A model generated the notes under the pieces. The model searched no databases, was not told the DNA's origin, and saw nothing but the letters and a program-made list of their open reading frames with translations. Positions 34,162 through 43,009 of a stretch of DNA of 64,000 nt are shown here, in pieces. A program made the position numbers and the translations under genes. The DNA is from Gammaproteobacteria bacterium (lineage in GTDB: Bacteria > Pseudomonadota > Gammaproteobacteria > Steroidobacterales > GCA-2729495): the NCBI GenBank assembly GCA_021773815.1, contig JAJFJS010000035.1, positions 82,015-146,014 of the forward strand. The letters run 5' to 3'. How positions within the stretch are numbered: the stretch's first letter is position 1; each line of letters starts with the position of its first letter.

Positions 34162-35568
34162 TCATAAACTCAGGATCTCGAGGGCCGCGCGCTCACCGGA
34201 TTCCAGCGCGCCCTCGATTCCGGCCATCAGCACCGCGGTATGTTCGCCGGCAAAATGGATGCGCCGATGCGGATCGGCCAGCACGTTGCCGTATTTTCGA
34301 ATCTGGCCCGGCTTGCGATAAGCCGTGACGCCACGCACGAACGGGTCGCGGCTCCATGAATGGGCGCCGATGTATCGCAGGCGCCCCTGCATGCTCGGGC
34401 GCATCCGGTACAACTCGGCCTCGACGTAAGCGACGACGTCGGGCATCGAGAGTCCGGCAACGGCCCGATCGGCCGCCCCGGGCAGGTTGACCCAGAGGTA
34501 GTCGTGCTCGGTGTTCACGCGCCGCATGACCTTGCTGACGGGGCCGTTCGACCACATCGCCTCTGGTCGGCCATCGATCTCCCAGTACGGCTCCAGCGGC
34601 CGGAAATACAGCGCCGTCGATTGCCGGTACGGCAGTTCGCGCAGCGCCTCGGCCTGCAGCGCCGGCAGCGCGGGCGTGATCTCGACATCGCGCAAGATCG
34701 TTGTCGGTAACGTTGAGACGACAAAGCCCGCCCGGTATTGGCTGCCGTCTGCACAGTCCACGACAACCCGGTCGGACTCCGCGTGGATCGCCCGAACCCA
34801 CCGGTCGAACACGACCGGTTCAGTCAGCGCCACCGCCATCGCAGCCGGCACGCTATCGGCCCCCTCTTCGACGAAGATATACCCCGGCTCGCTTTTGGCT
34901 GCCCGGCGCCGGGTCGCGCGGATCATGTCGCGGATCACGTACAGCGTCGAAACCTGGTCCGGCGGCGTGCCGGCGGCCGGTGCCTGCAGCAGTTCGAGTG
35001 CCGCGGGGCTGATGCCGTGGCTCAACAGGAAATCGGAATAGGCAAAGTCGTACGGCAGCAGTTCGTCGTCAAACCAGTCGAACTCGCCGCTGGTCACGCG
35101 CTCGGGCAGCGGGAACAGACCCTTGAGCCGGTTGGGCTTGACGGACCGCTCACGCGCCGTGAGGCCGTTCTGCGTTGCCACCTGCCATTCCGCGAGGCTG
35201 TAGGGCACGCCGTCGATGTGATACTCGTACTCCTGCACGAGCTGTCGGCGGCCCAGGTGCAGGCCGTGCCGTTGCGCCAGGTCGATCATGCGCGCATAGA
35301 GCGGGCCGATCTCGTGACCGCCGGTCTCGACCGGACCGGGTGCATGAAATTCGGTGTGTACGCGGCCGCCGACGCGGTCGCTTGCTTCGAGGACCAGTAC
35401 GCGGGCGCCGCCCTCTTGCAGCAACAAGGCCGCGTTCAGGCCGGCCAAGCCCGCCCCGAGGACGATGACGTCGGCGTCGAGGCCGCCGCCCGAACCGCAG
35501 GCGCCGAGGACCGTGGGCATTAACAGGCCCGCCCCGGCTCGCTGGATGAATTGACGCCGCCCGATCAT
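34162..35568 (-). CDS. Flavin amine-oxidase-family protein, Tat-exported lipoprotein
   Basis: A 468-residue FAD oxidase. The N-terminus carries a Tat-like GRRQFIQRAG segment and a lipobox (LGAC), then the FAD motif VIVLGAGLAGLNAALLL and RVGGRV. The C-terminus has the GEHTA FAD-binding motif and EGALESG. It probably oxidises an amine or related compound in the periplasm. A similar exported flavoprotein lies at 43010-44482. The GntR gene downstream may control it. Confidence 0.87.
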   Translation of the reverse strand: MIGRRQFIQRAGAGLLMPTVLGACGSGGGLDADVIVLGAGLAGLNAALLLQEGGARVLVLEASDRVGGRVHTEFHAPGPVETGGHEIGPLYARMIDLAQRHGLHLGRRQLVQEYEYHIDGVPYSLAEWQVATQNGLTARERSVKPNRLKGLFPLPERVTSGEFDWFDDELLPYDFAYSDFLLSHGISPAALELLQAPAAGTPPDQVSTLYVIRDMIRATRRRAAKSEPGYIFVEEGADSVPAAMAVALTEPVVFDRWVRAIHAESDRVVVDCADGSQYRAGFVVSTLPTTILRDVEITPALPALQAEALRELPYRQSTALYFRPLEPYWEIDGRPEAMWSNGPVSKVMRRVNTEHDYLWVNLPGAADRAVAGLSMPDVVAYVEAELYRMRPSMQGRLRYIGAHSWSRDPFVRGVTAYRKPGQIRKYGNVLADPHRRIHFAGEHTAVLMAGIEGALESGERAALEILSL

Positions 35569-35630
35569 CGCCAGCTGATTATCGTTGACTGATCTTTATC
35601 AGGCATGGCCGCGGCAGCGGTAGCCCCGGA

Positions 35631-35657
35631 CCGGGTGCGGCCAAACGCCGCACCCGG
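35631..35657 (-). terminator. Strong hairpin after the second TonB receptor gene
   Basis: A perfect 11-bp GC-rich stem (35631-35641 and 35647-35657) with a 5-nt loop lies just past the receptor stop. The minus strand has no T-run after it, so it is a probable but not classic terminator. Confidence 0.5.
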
Positions 35658-35671
35658 CTGGGGTGGATGAA

Positions 35672-38113
35672 CTAGAAATTCCAGACCGCGCCGATACCGA
35701 CCTCGCGGCCCCGCGAAACGCCAAGCCCGCTACAACGCTGCGAGGGGCTGGTGAACGTCGTCAGCGCCGCATTCCGGTAAGAACACGAGCTCGTGCCGGA
35801 GAAGTTGCCCGGCGACGTCTTGTCGTTGTTCAGGTTGCGCGCGAACAGCGAGATCGTCCAGATTTCCGTGCCGAAATTCGTCAGCAGGTTGACCTGAGTG
35901 TTGTCGCCGACCCAAGCCTTGTTGGCGATATCAACATAGGCTTTGCTGCGGTACGTCGCGTCGAGCCGGACCAGCAGGTCGTAGCCCGTCATGACGGCCG
36001 TCGCATACTCGATGCCGCCGCTGATCGTGGTCTTCGGCACACCCACGGACCGCTTGCCCACCATCGTGTCGCCGTCCAGGATTGCCCGGTCCAGCGACGA
36101 TCCCGGGATGAAGTCCGTGTCGTACTCGTGATCGGCGACACCGATGCCCAGATTGGCCGTGATGTTTTCGGTGATCCCGGCGAAGGCCTCGAACTCGAAG
36201 CCCCAGACGGTGGATTCGCCGACGTTCTGCGTGAACGATTGCGTCGTGAGCGGCAACTGGGCCGTCTGCTGCTGGTCCTCGACGTCGAGGTAGAAGACGG
36301 AGAGTGAAGTCTGCACCCGGTCATCCCAGAAGCTGTTCTTGGCGCCGATCTCGTAGTTCTGCAGGTCTTCCGGCTCGACGTAGACGAAGTCGGCGAAGTT
36401 GCCGACGAAGCCCGTCGGTTCGCTGGTGTTGAACCGGCCGCTCTTCGTGCCTTCCGAATACAGCACGTAGTAGGTCTGCGTCTCGCTCGGCTGCCACGTC
36501 AGCGTGACGCGCGGCAGGAACTCGTTCTCGGATTCTTTCAGGTCATAGCCGTTGTCATCGCCGAAGCTCGCCAGGCGACAATCCGGGCACTGCTTCTTCT
36601 CGATCGTCTCACGCTGGAAACGTGCCTCGAGAGAGGCGGTCAACTCGTCGATGATGTCGAACTCGATCTGGCCAAACGCCGCGATGTTCTCAAGATCATC
36701 CGGGCCACGGTCGACGATCCTGTGGACGTTGTCCAACGCGGTAATGGAACCACTGTGCGACGTCCGGGGGGTGAAATTGTCGACGCTGTAGTTCGTGTTC
36801 TTCTCATCGAAGTAGTAGAGCCCGGCCAGCCAGCGCAGCCGCTGCTCATCAGGCGATATGATCCGCACCTGGTGCGAGTAGTTCTCGAAGTCCTCCTCGG
36901 TCGCAAGAAAGGCAAACGCAGACTTGCCGCCCGGATAGACACCGTTGCCGGCGCCGAAGAACGGGTCGAAGCCGAGGCCGTCGACGTTACCGCGCGCGAT
37001 GAAGTCGTTATTCGACTGGAGTTCGGACCGGAACCACGATCCCCGGTAGGAGACTTCATAGCCGCTCATGTCATATTCGACGATCAGCGAGGCGAAATCG
37101 CGGTCCTGATTCTCGCCGCAATCGAGGGGCGAGCCGCGGCCAACCGAGCCGGTCTCCGGATTGATCGTACCGTCAAGGACACCGGCCGTCGAGGTGCTCG
37201 ACCGGTCGTAGTTCGGCTGACACTCGGTCGTGCCTTCGATCGGGTGCATGACCTCGCCTGACGGCCATAGATGGCCGTTGCCAAGGACGGTAGTCGCAAC
37301 ACCGTTGGCGATCCACTCGTCGGGAGCCGTGGTATGAATCATCGCGGTGTCATCACGGTCTTCGGCCCGGTTGTAACGGAACTTGACCGACAGGTTGTCC
37401 ATCGGCTCGGCATAGAGCACGAGTCCGAAGGCCGTGGTCTCTTCGCCACCGACTCCGGTACTGCCCGACGGCGTGCCGGCAAAGCTCTCGACTTCGCTGT
37501 ACGAACCCGAGACCGAACCCCAGAGCTTGTCGGCCATGATCGGGAAATCGAGCCGGCCGCTGAGATCATATTTCGGCGTGCTGCCGACCGAGTACTGTGA
37601 ATAGCTGCCGCCGAACTTACCGGTCAGGTCATCGACCTTCGGCGTCCGCGTCACGAGATCGATCGCGCCCGTGTACGTGGAGCGACCGAACATCGCGCTC
37701 TGCGGACCGCGCACGACTTCGACGCGTTCCAGGTCCTGCAATTTCAGGCTGGCAATCGAGCCACTCTGGTAGATGCCGTCGACGAAAACCGAGACGCCGC
37801 GCAGCTGTTCGTTGGTCGTGTTCGGCGACAGGCCGCGCATGACGATCGTCGAAGAACGCCGCCCCGACGGGGTGCGAATGTCCAGCGACGGAACCCAGCG
37901 GTCCAGGTCGTCCAGCGTCGTAATGCCGAGTTGCTCAATCCTCTCTTCATCGACAACCGAGATCGACAGCGGCACATCGTATAACGACTGCTCGCGACCC
38001 TTGGCCGTGACGACGATCTCTTCCCTGGCTGCCACCGGGTCACTGATAATCAGCCCCGTCGTGGCGATCGCGCACGCGGCGATGCCGCTGCGAATGAACC
38101 TAATCCTCGACAT
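35672..38113 (-). CDS. TonB-dependent outer-membrane receptor
   Basis: An 813-residue receptor. Signal peptide (ends DPVAA), TonB box EEIVVTAKGREQ, plug domain (VERVEVVRGPQSAMFGRST; LVTRTP) and a long barrel ending with a final aromatic residue (VGIGAVWNF). The start is ATG 38113, which gives AAGGGGG correct spacing. It imports an unidentified ligand. The adjacent exported flavoprotein and lipoproteins could process or handle that ligand. Sequence style differs from the 8.2 kb receptor, so a different ligand is expected. Confidence 0.92.
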   Translation of the reverse strand: MSRIRFIRSGIAACAIATTGLIISDPVAAREEIVVTAKGREQSLYDVPLSISVVDEERIEQLGITTLDDLDRWVPSLDIRTPSGRRSSTIVMRGLSPNTTNEQLRGVSVFVDGIYQSGSIASLKLQDLERVEVVRGPQSAMFGRSTYTGAIDLVTRTPKVDDLTGKFGGSYSQYSVGSTPKYDLSGRLDFPIMADKLWGSVSGSYSEVESFAGTPSGSTGVGGEETTAFGLVLYAEPMDNLSVKFRYNRAEDRDDTAMIHTTAPDEWIANGVATTVLGNGHLWPSGEVMHPIEGTTECQPNYDRSSTSTAGVLDGTINPETGSVGRGSPLDCGENQDRDFASLIVEYDMSGYEVSYRGSWFRSELQSNNDFIARGNVDGLGFDPFFGAGNGVYPGGKSAFAFLATEEDFENYSHQVRIISPDEQRLRWLAGLYYFDEKNTNYSVDNFTPRTSHSGSITALDNVHRIVDRGPDDLENIAAFGQIEFDIIDELTASLEARFQRETIEKKQCPDCRLASFGDDNGYDLKESENEFLPRVTLTWQPSETQTYYVLYSEGTKSGRFNTSEPTGFVGNFADFVYVEPEDLQNYEIGAKNSFWDDRVQTSLSVFYLDVEDQQQTAQLPLTTQSFTQNVGESTVWGFEFEAFAGITENITANLGIGVADHEYDTDFIPGSSLDRAILDGDTMVGKRSVGVPKTTISGGIEYATAVMTGYDLLVRLDATYRSKAYVDIANKAWVGDNTQVNLLTNFGTEIWTISLFARNLNNDKTSPGNFSGTSSCSYRNAALTTFTSPSQRCSGLGVSRGREVGIGAVWNF

Positions 38114-38285
38114 AATCATTTCCCCCTTGGGAATAAAAGATACGTTGACGCGCTGCAATCGGGGCTGCGTCCGTCCCATGCCCCGATTACACCGGCAGAT
38201 CTTCCAGCAATACGCCAGCGCTGCCAATTGTGGGTATTACGGACCCGCGCGCTGCAACGCATTGGCCCGTCATACTCGTACTAAG

Positions 38286-38301
38286 TTGATGATAACATCA
38301 A
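38286..38301. promoter_or_regulatory. Inverted repeat in the receptor upstream region
   Basis: TTGATG-ATAA-CATCAA, a perfect 6-bp inverted repeat in the 224-base gap between the receptor and the upstream lipoprotein gene. It is a plausible operator for the receptor; the rest of the gap shows only AT-rich promoter-like sequence. Confidence 0.35.
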
Positions 38302-38337
38302 TTTATTAAGTCGCAAGCCAGCCGCATGGGCGGTCGG

Positions 38338-38808
38338 TCAGGGCGCGGATAGCGCGGGAACGGCCGGGAAAAACCAGTCCGGCCCGGCGCAGGGCGCCGA
38401 CAATTCGATGTCGAGCGCGACCTCGGCGGCCGGAAACGCGTCGGCCACGGTTAGACCGGCAATATCGGTGCGACCGGTCGGCGTACACAGCACACCGTCA
38501 CCGTCGGTATCGAGCCACGCATAAACGACCAGCCCCTCGCCCAGCTCGACGGGATAGTCGAACGCATGGCGAAACTCGCCGACCGCGGCCGGGAAGCTGC
38601 CGATGAATTCCAGCGGATGCCGCAACGGGCCTTCGAGCGCCCACGCGTGATACAGATTGACGGTCACCGGACGGCCCGCGCCCACGCCCTCAGGCGCCCG
38701 AATCGCGCCGACGACCGTGACCGGCGTCGTCACCGGCGCCTCTTCGGCTGCACAACCGATCAACAGCACCGCAAGCACACCACTCAACCCCAATAAGCGG
38801 ACACTCAT
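38338..38808 (-). CDS. Small lipoprotein (156 aa), function unknown
   Basis: Signal peptide with lipobox LIGC near residue 18. The rest looks like a single beta-sandwich domain (VTVVGAIRAPEG, VVYAWLDTDGDGVLC with a DxDxDG calcium-like loop). The start at 38808 has AAGGTGGG upstream. It follows the amidohydrolase lipoprotein gene by 13 bases, so they form an operon. No family recognised. Confidence 0.7.
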   Translation of the reverse strand: MSVRLLGLSGVLAVLLIGCAAEEAPVTTPVTVVGAIRAPEGVGAGRPVTVNLYHAWALEGPLRHPLEFIGSFPAAVGEFRHAFDYPVELGEGLVVYAWLDTDGDGVLCTPTGRTDIAGLTVADAFPAAEVALDIELSAPCAGPDWFFPAVPALSAP

Positions 38809-38821
38809 ACGATAACCCACC

Positions 38822-39841
38822 TTATAACTCGAACGCCGGCATGTTGAACACGCGACTGAAATTGTCGGCCAGCACCAGGCGCATCTCATCGACAGTAAAC
38901 CCGGCCGCCTGCATTGCCGCGACAAATGCATCCAAGTGCGAGGCGACGTACCCGGGGAACTGCGGCCCGTCCGAGCCGTAGATCAGCTTGTGTGCAACAT
39001 TACCTTTCTTGATCCGGCCGACGAAATCGGCCAGCACCTGTTCAGCCCGTTTCGCGCCGAGCGCGCCCGGCTCCATGTAGACGTTGTCGTAGCGCTGCGC
39101 CAGATCGATACAGGCATCAACGTAGGTCAGCTTGCGGTTGAGAGTATCCCAGCCGGCATGGCCGAGGATGAAGATCGTATCCGGATAACGCCGGATTGCA
39201 TCCTCGAGGTAATACGGATTGGTATACGGCGGCTCCATGCGCACGCCGGGGTTCGGACTCGTCGCCGTATGCAGGTAGATGGGCTTGCCGAGCCGCCCGG
39301 CAATCTCATAGATCCCGTAGAACCGCGGATCATCAAACCGAAACTGCTGGTGTGCATGCGCAAGCTTGACACCGACCATGTTGTCGAGCTCCGTCAACGC
39401 GGCCTCGAACGCGGCCAGTTGCTCTTCCGCATCGACATTCCACTGGTCGACGCGGATGCTGGCAAAACCGAACAGCCGGGACGGGTCGGCTGCGATCTGC
39501 TCGGCGACGAATTCGTTGGTCGCGATGCCGGTCGTATGCGGGGAATACAGCGCGAACACGCCGCCGGCGCTGACGCCGCCGTCGTCGAGATGGCCCAGGA
39601 TGCCGCTGCCCGACAGCCAGCGGTCCATCAGCAATCCCATCGACCACTTGAAGCCGCGCGGAATGCGCTCTGCGATGCGCGCCTGAAAACGCGGCGGTGT
39701 CATATCGAATGTACCGGTGTGCAGGTGCAGGTCAACGACGGCGAGTCGCTGGCCGTCGACAACGACGCCCGGCTCACGCTTGCCGCCACACGCGGAAAGC
39801 ACCAACGCACAGCACAACGCAACTGCGATCAATCTGCCCAT
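38822..39841 (-). CDS. Amidohydrolase-2-family lipoprotein
   Basis: A 339-residue TIM-barrel metal hydrolase or decarboxylase, exported by a lipobox signal (LSAC). Metal ligands are visible as DLHLHTG near the front, IYLHTAT and GHAGWD later, and SDGPQFPG near the end. Family members hydrolyse or decarboxylate aromatic and lactone-type acids. Export as a lipoprotein is uncommon. The start at 39841 excludes an unsupported upstream extension of the frame. In an operon with the small lipoprotein. Confidence 0.83.
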   Translation of the reverse strand: MGRLIAVALCCALVLSACGGKREPGVVVDGQRLAVVDLHLHTGTFDMTPPRFQARIAERIPRGFKWSMGLLMDRWLSGSGILGHLDDGGVSAGGVFALYSPHTTGIATNEFVAEQIAADPSRLFGFASIRVDQWNVDAEEQLAAFEAALTELDNMVGVKLAHAHQQFRFDDPRFYGIYEIAGRLGKPIYLHTATSPNPGVRMEPPYTNPYYLEDAIRRYPDTIFILGHAGWDTLNRKLTYVDACIDLAQRYDNVYMEPGALGAKRAEQVLADFVGRIKKGNVAHKLIYGSDGPQFPGYVASHLDAFVAAMQAAGFTVDEMRLVLADNFSRVFNMPAFEL

Positions 39842-39935
39842 ACCACCCCCAAAGGCGTTCTCGACACGCACAGCATACCGATGCAACGCGCTGAATTCAT
39901 CTGCACGAGCGGTCAACTCCGCCGGCAACGACGCA

Positions 39936-40502
39936 TCACTCAGCGGCCTTCGCCCATTGTCGATACCAGTAGCGATCCGATCGCTTCTCGCCCCCGGTAT
40001 CGTCCGCGACGGACTCCCACAATCGGGAAAATCGCAGCGCCCGCGGGCAATGTGGATAGACTTCGTCGATCTCGATCCGCAGCGCCTGCTGAACGGCGGT
40101 GCGCTCGTCCGGATCGAAGACCGGCGCCTCAACACCGTCGGCCGCCAGCGTCTCACTGTCGACCACCGTGGCGCGTCCGTTCGCGCGCACGGTCACGCCG
40201 CAGCCGGGGATCATGAAGATCAGGCCGACCTTCGGATTTGTCTCGATGTTCTGGTACGACTGGAACAGCTTGTTGCCGGGCAGGTCGGGCAACAACAGCG
40301 TGCGCTCGTCGATGACGCGGATGAATCCGGGCCGGCCGCCCTTCGGCGATGCGTCGCAATCCCCGTGCGCATTACTGGTCGCCATGACAACGAACGGCGC
40401 GCTGCGTATGAATTCCTGAACGACGGCGTCCATGGTCGGCTGGATCTTCTGCAGGATCGCCGGATGCGGCTCACCGAATGCCTGTTGCGCACGATTGGAC
40501 AT
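39936..40502 (-). CDS. Pyridoxamine-5'-phosphate-oxidase-fold flavoprotein
   Basis: A 188-residue split-beta-barrel protein (FMN- or F420-binding). Marks are FVVMATSNAHGDCDASPKG, LLPDLPGNKLFQSYQNI and IEIDEVYPHCPRAL. This type acts on small oxidised organic molecules; the substrate is unknown. It starts 3 bases after the stop of the metal-hydrolase-type gene and is co-transcribed with it. Confidence 0.83.
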   Translation of the reverse strand: MSNRAQQAFGEPHPAILQKIQPTMDAVVQEFIRSAPFVVMATSNAHGDCDASPKGGRPGFIRVIDERTLLLPDLPGNKLFQSYQNIETNPKVGLIFMIPGCGVTVRANGRATVVDSETLAADGVEAPVFDPDERTAVQQALRIEIDEVYPHCPRALRFSRLWESVADDTGGEKRSDRYWYRQWAKAAE

Positions 40503-40505
40503 GCC

Positions 40506-41609
40506 TCACTCCTGTGGTTCGGGTACAAATTCGTTTGCCGGCGCCGCCGCCGCGAGCACTGCCGACGCACAAGCCGCCGGAAACGCATCGGCGAGCAATT
40601 GCCCGACAGTCTCGCCCGACACCTCGGGCCGGCTGTTGAAGCGTTCCGGCCGACCGATCAACGCGCCATCGCGATCGAAGCGGGCGCGGACGCCCCACAG
40701 TCCCCGGGTCGGATCGAGCGCATAGCCGTAGCGCAGATCGATCATCTCGACGACTCGTTCGTCGCCGACGGACTGCTCCTTGCTGATCAGGCGGCCGCCG
40801 GTAAACCAGTCGTAGATCTGCCCTTCCCGCGTCGCGCGCAGCGTCTCGACATTGGCGCTCGTATGCACCGGCGCGCGGCCCCACTCGATCGTGCACGGAC
40901 GCCACATGGAGACGAAACCGACCCAGACCTCGTCATCGAACTGCGCGACGAGTCGCCGGTGCGGCAACTGCAGCATCGTCGGATAGGCGCTGACCTCGAA
41001 TCCCGATCGGCCCATGGCCACGAGCTGTTGCCGCGCCTCGAGTTCGGCGAGCGCGTTGATGCGCATGCCGAGCATCAGGTAGGCAGTCGACAGGACCAGC
41101 GCAATGGCGGTCGGCCAACCGGCGCGGGGCCGGCCCGCAAGCCAGCGCCCGCCGAGCAGCCCGAGACCGAGCGTCACGGTATAGACCGGATCGACAACCG
41201 CGACGCCGTCGAGCGCAAAGCGCGCGCGCGAAAACGGCGCCAGCAGCTGCGTGCCGAAGGTCGTGAACCAGTCGAGCAGCGGATGGGACACCAGCGCGCA
41301 GATAAACAGCCCGATCCAGACACCGGGACCAACCTCCGCCGGCGACGCGGGCCCCGCACGCCGCCGCAGCCAGCGCCACCAGGCCCAGCCGGCCAGCGTC
41401 CCGACGACCGGGCCGAAAAACAGCGAATGCGTGATGCCGCGATGGGAGACGAGCCGACCGAACGGCCCCTCGAGCGTGCCGTAGAACGTATCGATGTCCG
41501 GAAACATGCCGACCACGGCCCCGACGGCGGCTGCCCGCATGCCGAGCCGGCGATGGAACACGGCGTGTCCGACGGCGGCGCCGAGCGCGGCCTGGGTAAT
41601 CGGGTCCAT
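40506..41609 (-). CDS. YdjM-type membrane-associated metal-dependent hydrolase
   Basis: A 367-residue membrane protein of the LexA-regulated YdjM/DUF457 family. Marks are MDPITQAALGAAVGHAVF, the metal motif FPDIDTFYG and HRGITHSLF (two His), with several transmembrane helices through residue 200 and a soluble C-terminal third. Function unclear; membrane-linked phosphoesterase activity is proposed for the family. First gene of a two-gene operon. Confidence 0.85.
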   Translation of the reverse strand: MDPITQAALGAAVGHAVFHRRLGMRAAAVGAVVGMFPDIDTFYGTLEGPFGRLVSHRGITHSLFFGPVVGTLAGWAWWRWLRRRAGPASPAEVGPGVWIGLFICALVSHPLLDWFTTFGTQLLAPFSRARFALDGVAVVDPVYTVTLGLGLLGGRWLAGRPRAGWPTAIALVLSTAYLMLGMRINALAELEARQQLVAMGRSGFEVSAYPTMLQLPHRRLVAQFDDEVWVGFVSMWRPCTIEWGRAPVHTSANVETLRATREGQIYDWFTGGRLISKEQSVGDERVVEMIDLRYGYALDPTRGLWGVRARFDRDGALIGRPERFNSRPEVSGETVGQLLADAFPAACASAVLAAAAPANEFVPEPQE

Positions 41610-41698
41610 GGCCGGATTCTAACCGGCAAAGTTGTCGCGCGGGGTCAGGTCTGCGAGAATCGGTACCAAGCAAAATCGCGAGCCCGTCAATAATAATA

Positions 41699-42256
41699 AT
41701 GACAGACCCGACCCGCCGCGCCCTGCTCCGCCGTATTGGCTGCGCCGCCGCCGTTTGTGCCCTGCCCGGCACGGCGCTGGCGCGCCCGCTGATGGCTGTC
41801 ACGTCGGCGCCGGAACCCCGCAGACTTCGCTTCTACCACACACACACGCGGTCGCGCCTCGAACTCGCCTACCATGACGGCGACCGATACCTGCCGGACG
41901 CGCTGGAACGAATCGACGTATTCCTGCGCGATTTCCGCACGCGCGACGTACACCCGATCGATCCCGGGCTGCTCGACATCCTGTCCACAATGCAATCGAC
42001 GTTCGGTCCCGACCGGCGCTTCGAGGTCATTTCCGGCTACCGCTCACCGATCACGAACGAACACTTGCGCAGCCGGACCGACGGGGTCGCCAAGGCCAGC
42101 CTGCACATGCAGGGCCGCGCCATCGACGTGCGACTCGCCGGGGTCAATACGAACCAGTTACGCCGGGCCGCAACGGATCTCGGTCGCGGCGGCGTCGGCT
42201 ATTACCCTGAATCGGATTTCGTCCATCTCGATACCGGCCGCTTCAGGACCTGGTAG
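41699..42256 (+). CDS. DUF882/MepK-like murein endopeptidase (M15-like)
   Basis: A 185-residue exported protein. A Tat-like N-terminus (TRRALLRRIG) is followed by a peptidase-M15-like domain with metal ligands in SLHMQGRAIDV (His and Asp) and FVHLD near the end, plus the EVISGYRSPITNE motif. It probably cuts peptidoglycan crosslinks. The ATG is preceded by repeated TAA triplets and no clear ribosome-binding site. Confidence 0.85.
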   Translation: MTDPTRRALLRRIGCAAAVCALPGTALARPLMAVTSAPEPRRLRFYHTHTRSRLELAYHDGDRYLPDALERIDVFLRDFRTRDVHPIDPGLLDILSTMQSTFGPDRRFEVISGYRSPITNEHLRSRTDGVAKASLHMQGRAIDVRLAGVNTNQLRRAATDLGRGGVGYYPESDFVHLDTGRFRTW

Positions 42257-42262
42257 TCGCGG

Positions 42263-42922
42263 ATGCGACAACTGCAAAAAGCAGCTTCCGTTGCGGCGTT
42301 CCTGATCGTCGCCGGACTACTGATCCATAACCTCAACGCGCTCTATTTCGAACCCTACACACTCGGCTTCGAGAACAAGGCGACCGATTACGGCGACATG
42401 GCCAAGATCGAGAATGCGCTGTGGTCGTTCTCGTTCACGTCGAGCGGTATCGCGCATATCGTCGTCGGCTGCTCACTGATGATCGTCGGTCTGTTTCTGA
42501 GCGAGTATTTCCGGACGCGGTTGCCGATCGCGGCGAAGTTCCTGCTGCTGTCGGCCGTGCTGTCGGGACTCGGTTTCGTGCTGACCGGTATCTCGGACAT
42601 ACCGGGCACGGTGTACGCGGGCATCCTGCGCGACCTGAATCCGGCGCAAAACACCGAGATCCTGCTGATGACGACGATCTTCCGGGGCATGGTCAACATC
42701 CTGGCGATCGCCGCGCTCGGCGCCTTCGCCGGCACGGTCGCCTGGTGCGCCGGCCGCACCGACACGTTCCCCAAGGGTCTGCGGATCTTCGCCTGGATCA
42801 ATGTCCTGCCGGGCATCATGAGCCTCGTCTTCCCGCCCGCCGGTTTCGCCTATATCCAGTTGCTGCCGCTGTGGATGCTGTGGCTGGGCTGGCGTATCCG
42901 CACACTCCCCGTCCCGCATTGA
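42263..42922 (+). CDS. Hypothetical membrane protein, six TM (219 aa)
   Basis: About six hydrophobic helices fill the protein; short polar loops carry ENALWSFSFTSSGIAH and DTFPKG. The layout (six helices, small extracytoplasmic loops) recalls DUF4386-like proteins, but the family is not certain. It starts 6 bases after the MepK-like stop and is probably co-transcribed. Function unknown. Confidence 0.65.
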   Translation: MRQLQKAASVAAFLIVAGLLIHNLNALYFEPYTLGFENKATDYGDMAKIENALWSFSFTSSGIAHIVVGCSLMIVGLFLSEYFRTRLPIAAKFLLLSAVLSGLGFVLTGISDIPGTVYAGILRDLNPAQNTEILLMTTIFRGMVNILAIAALGAFAGTVAWCAGRTDTFPKGLRIFAWINVLPGIMSLVFPPAGFAYIQLLPLWMLWLGWRIRTLPVPH

Positions 42923-43009
42923 CCGCTCGCGGCACGGGCCAGCCGCTATAATCGACCGAACCATCCAGCGCCGCACCGCCATCATTCGCAACGCCGAACG
43001 GAAGCACTT

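Noticed and set aside
39717..41693. 658-codon plus-strand frame
   Set aside because: Runs opposite three supported minus-strand genes (amidohydrolase, PNPOx-fold, YdjM type); low-complexity Arg/Pro/Ala composition.
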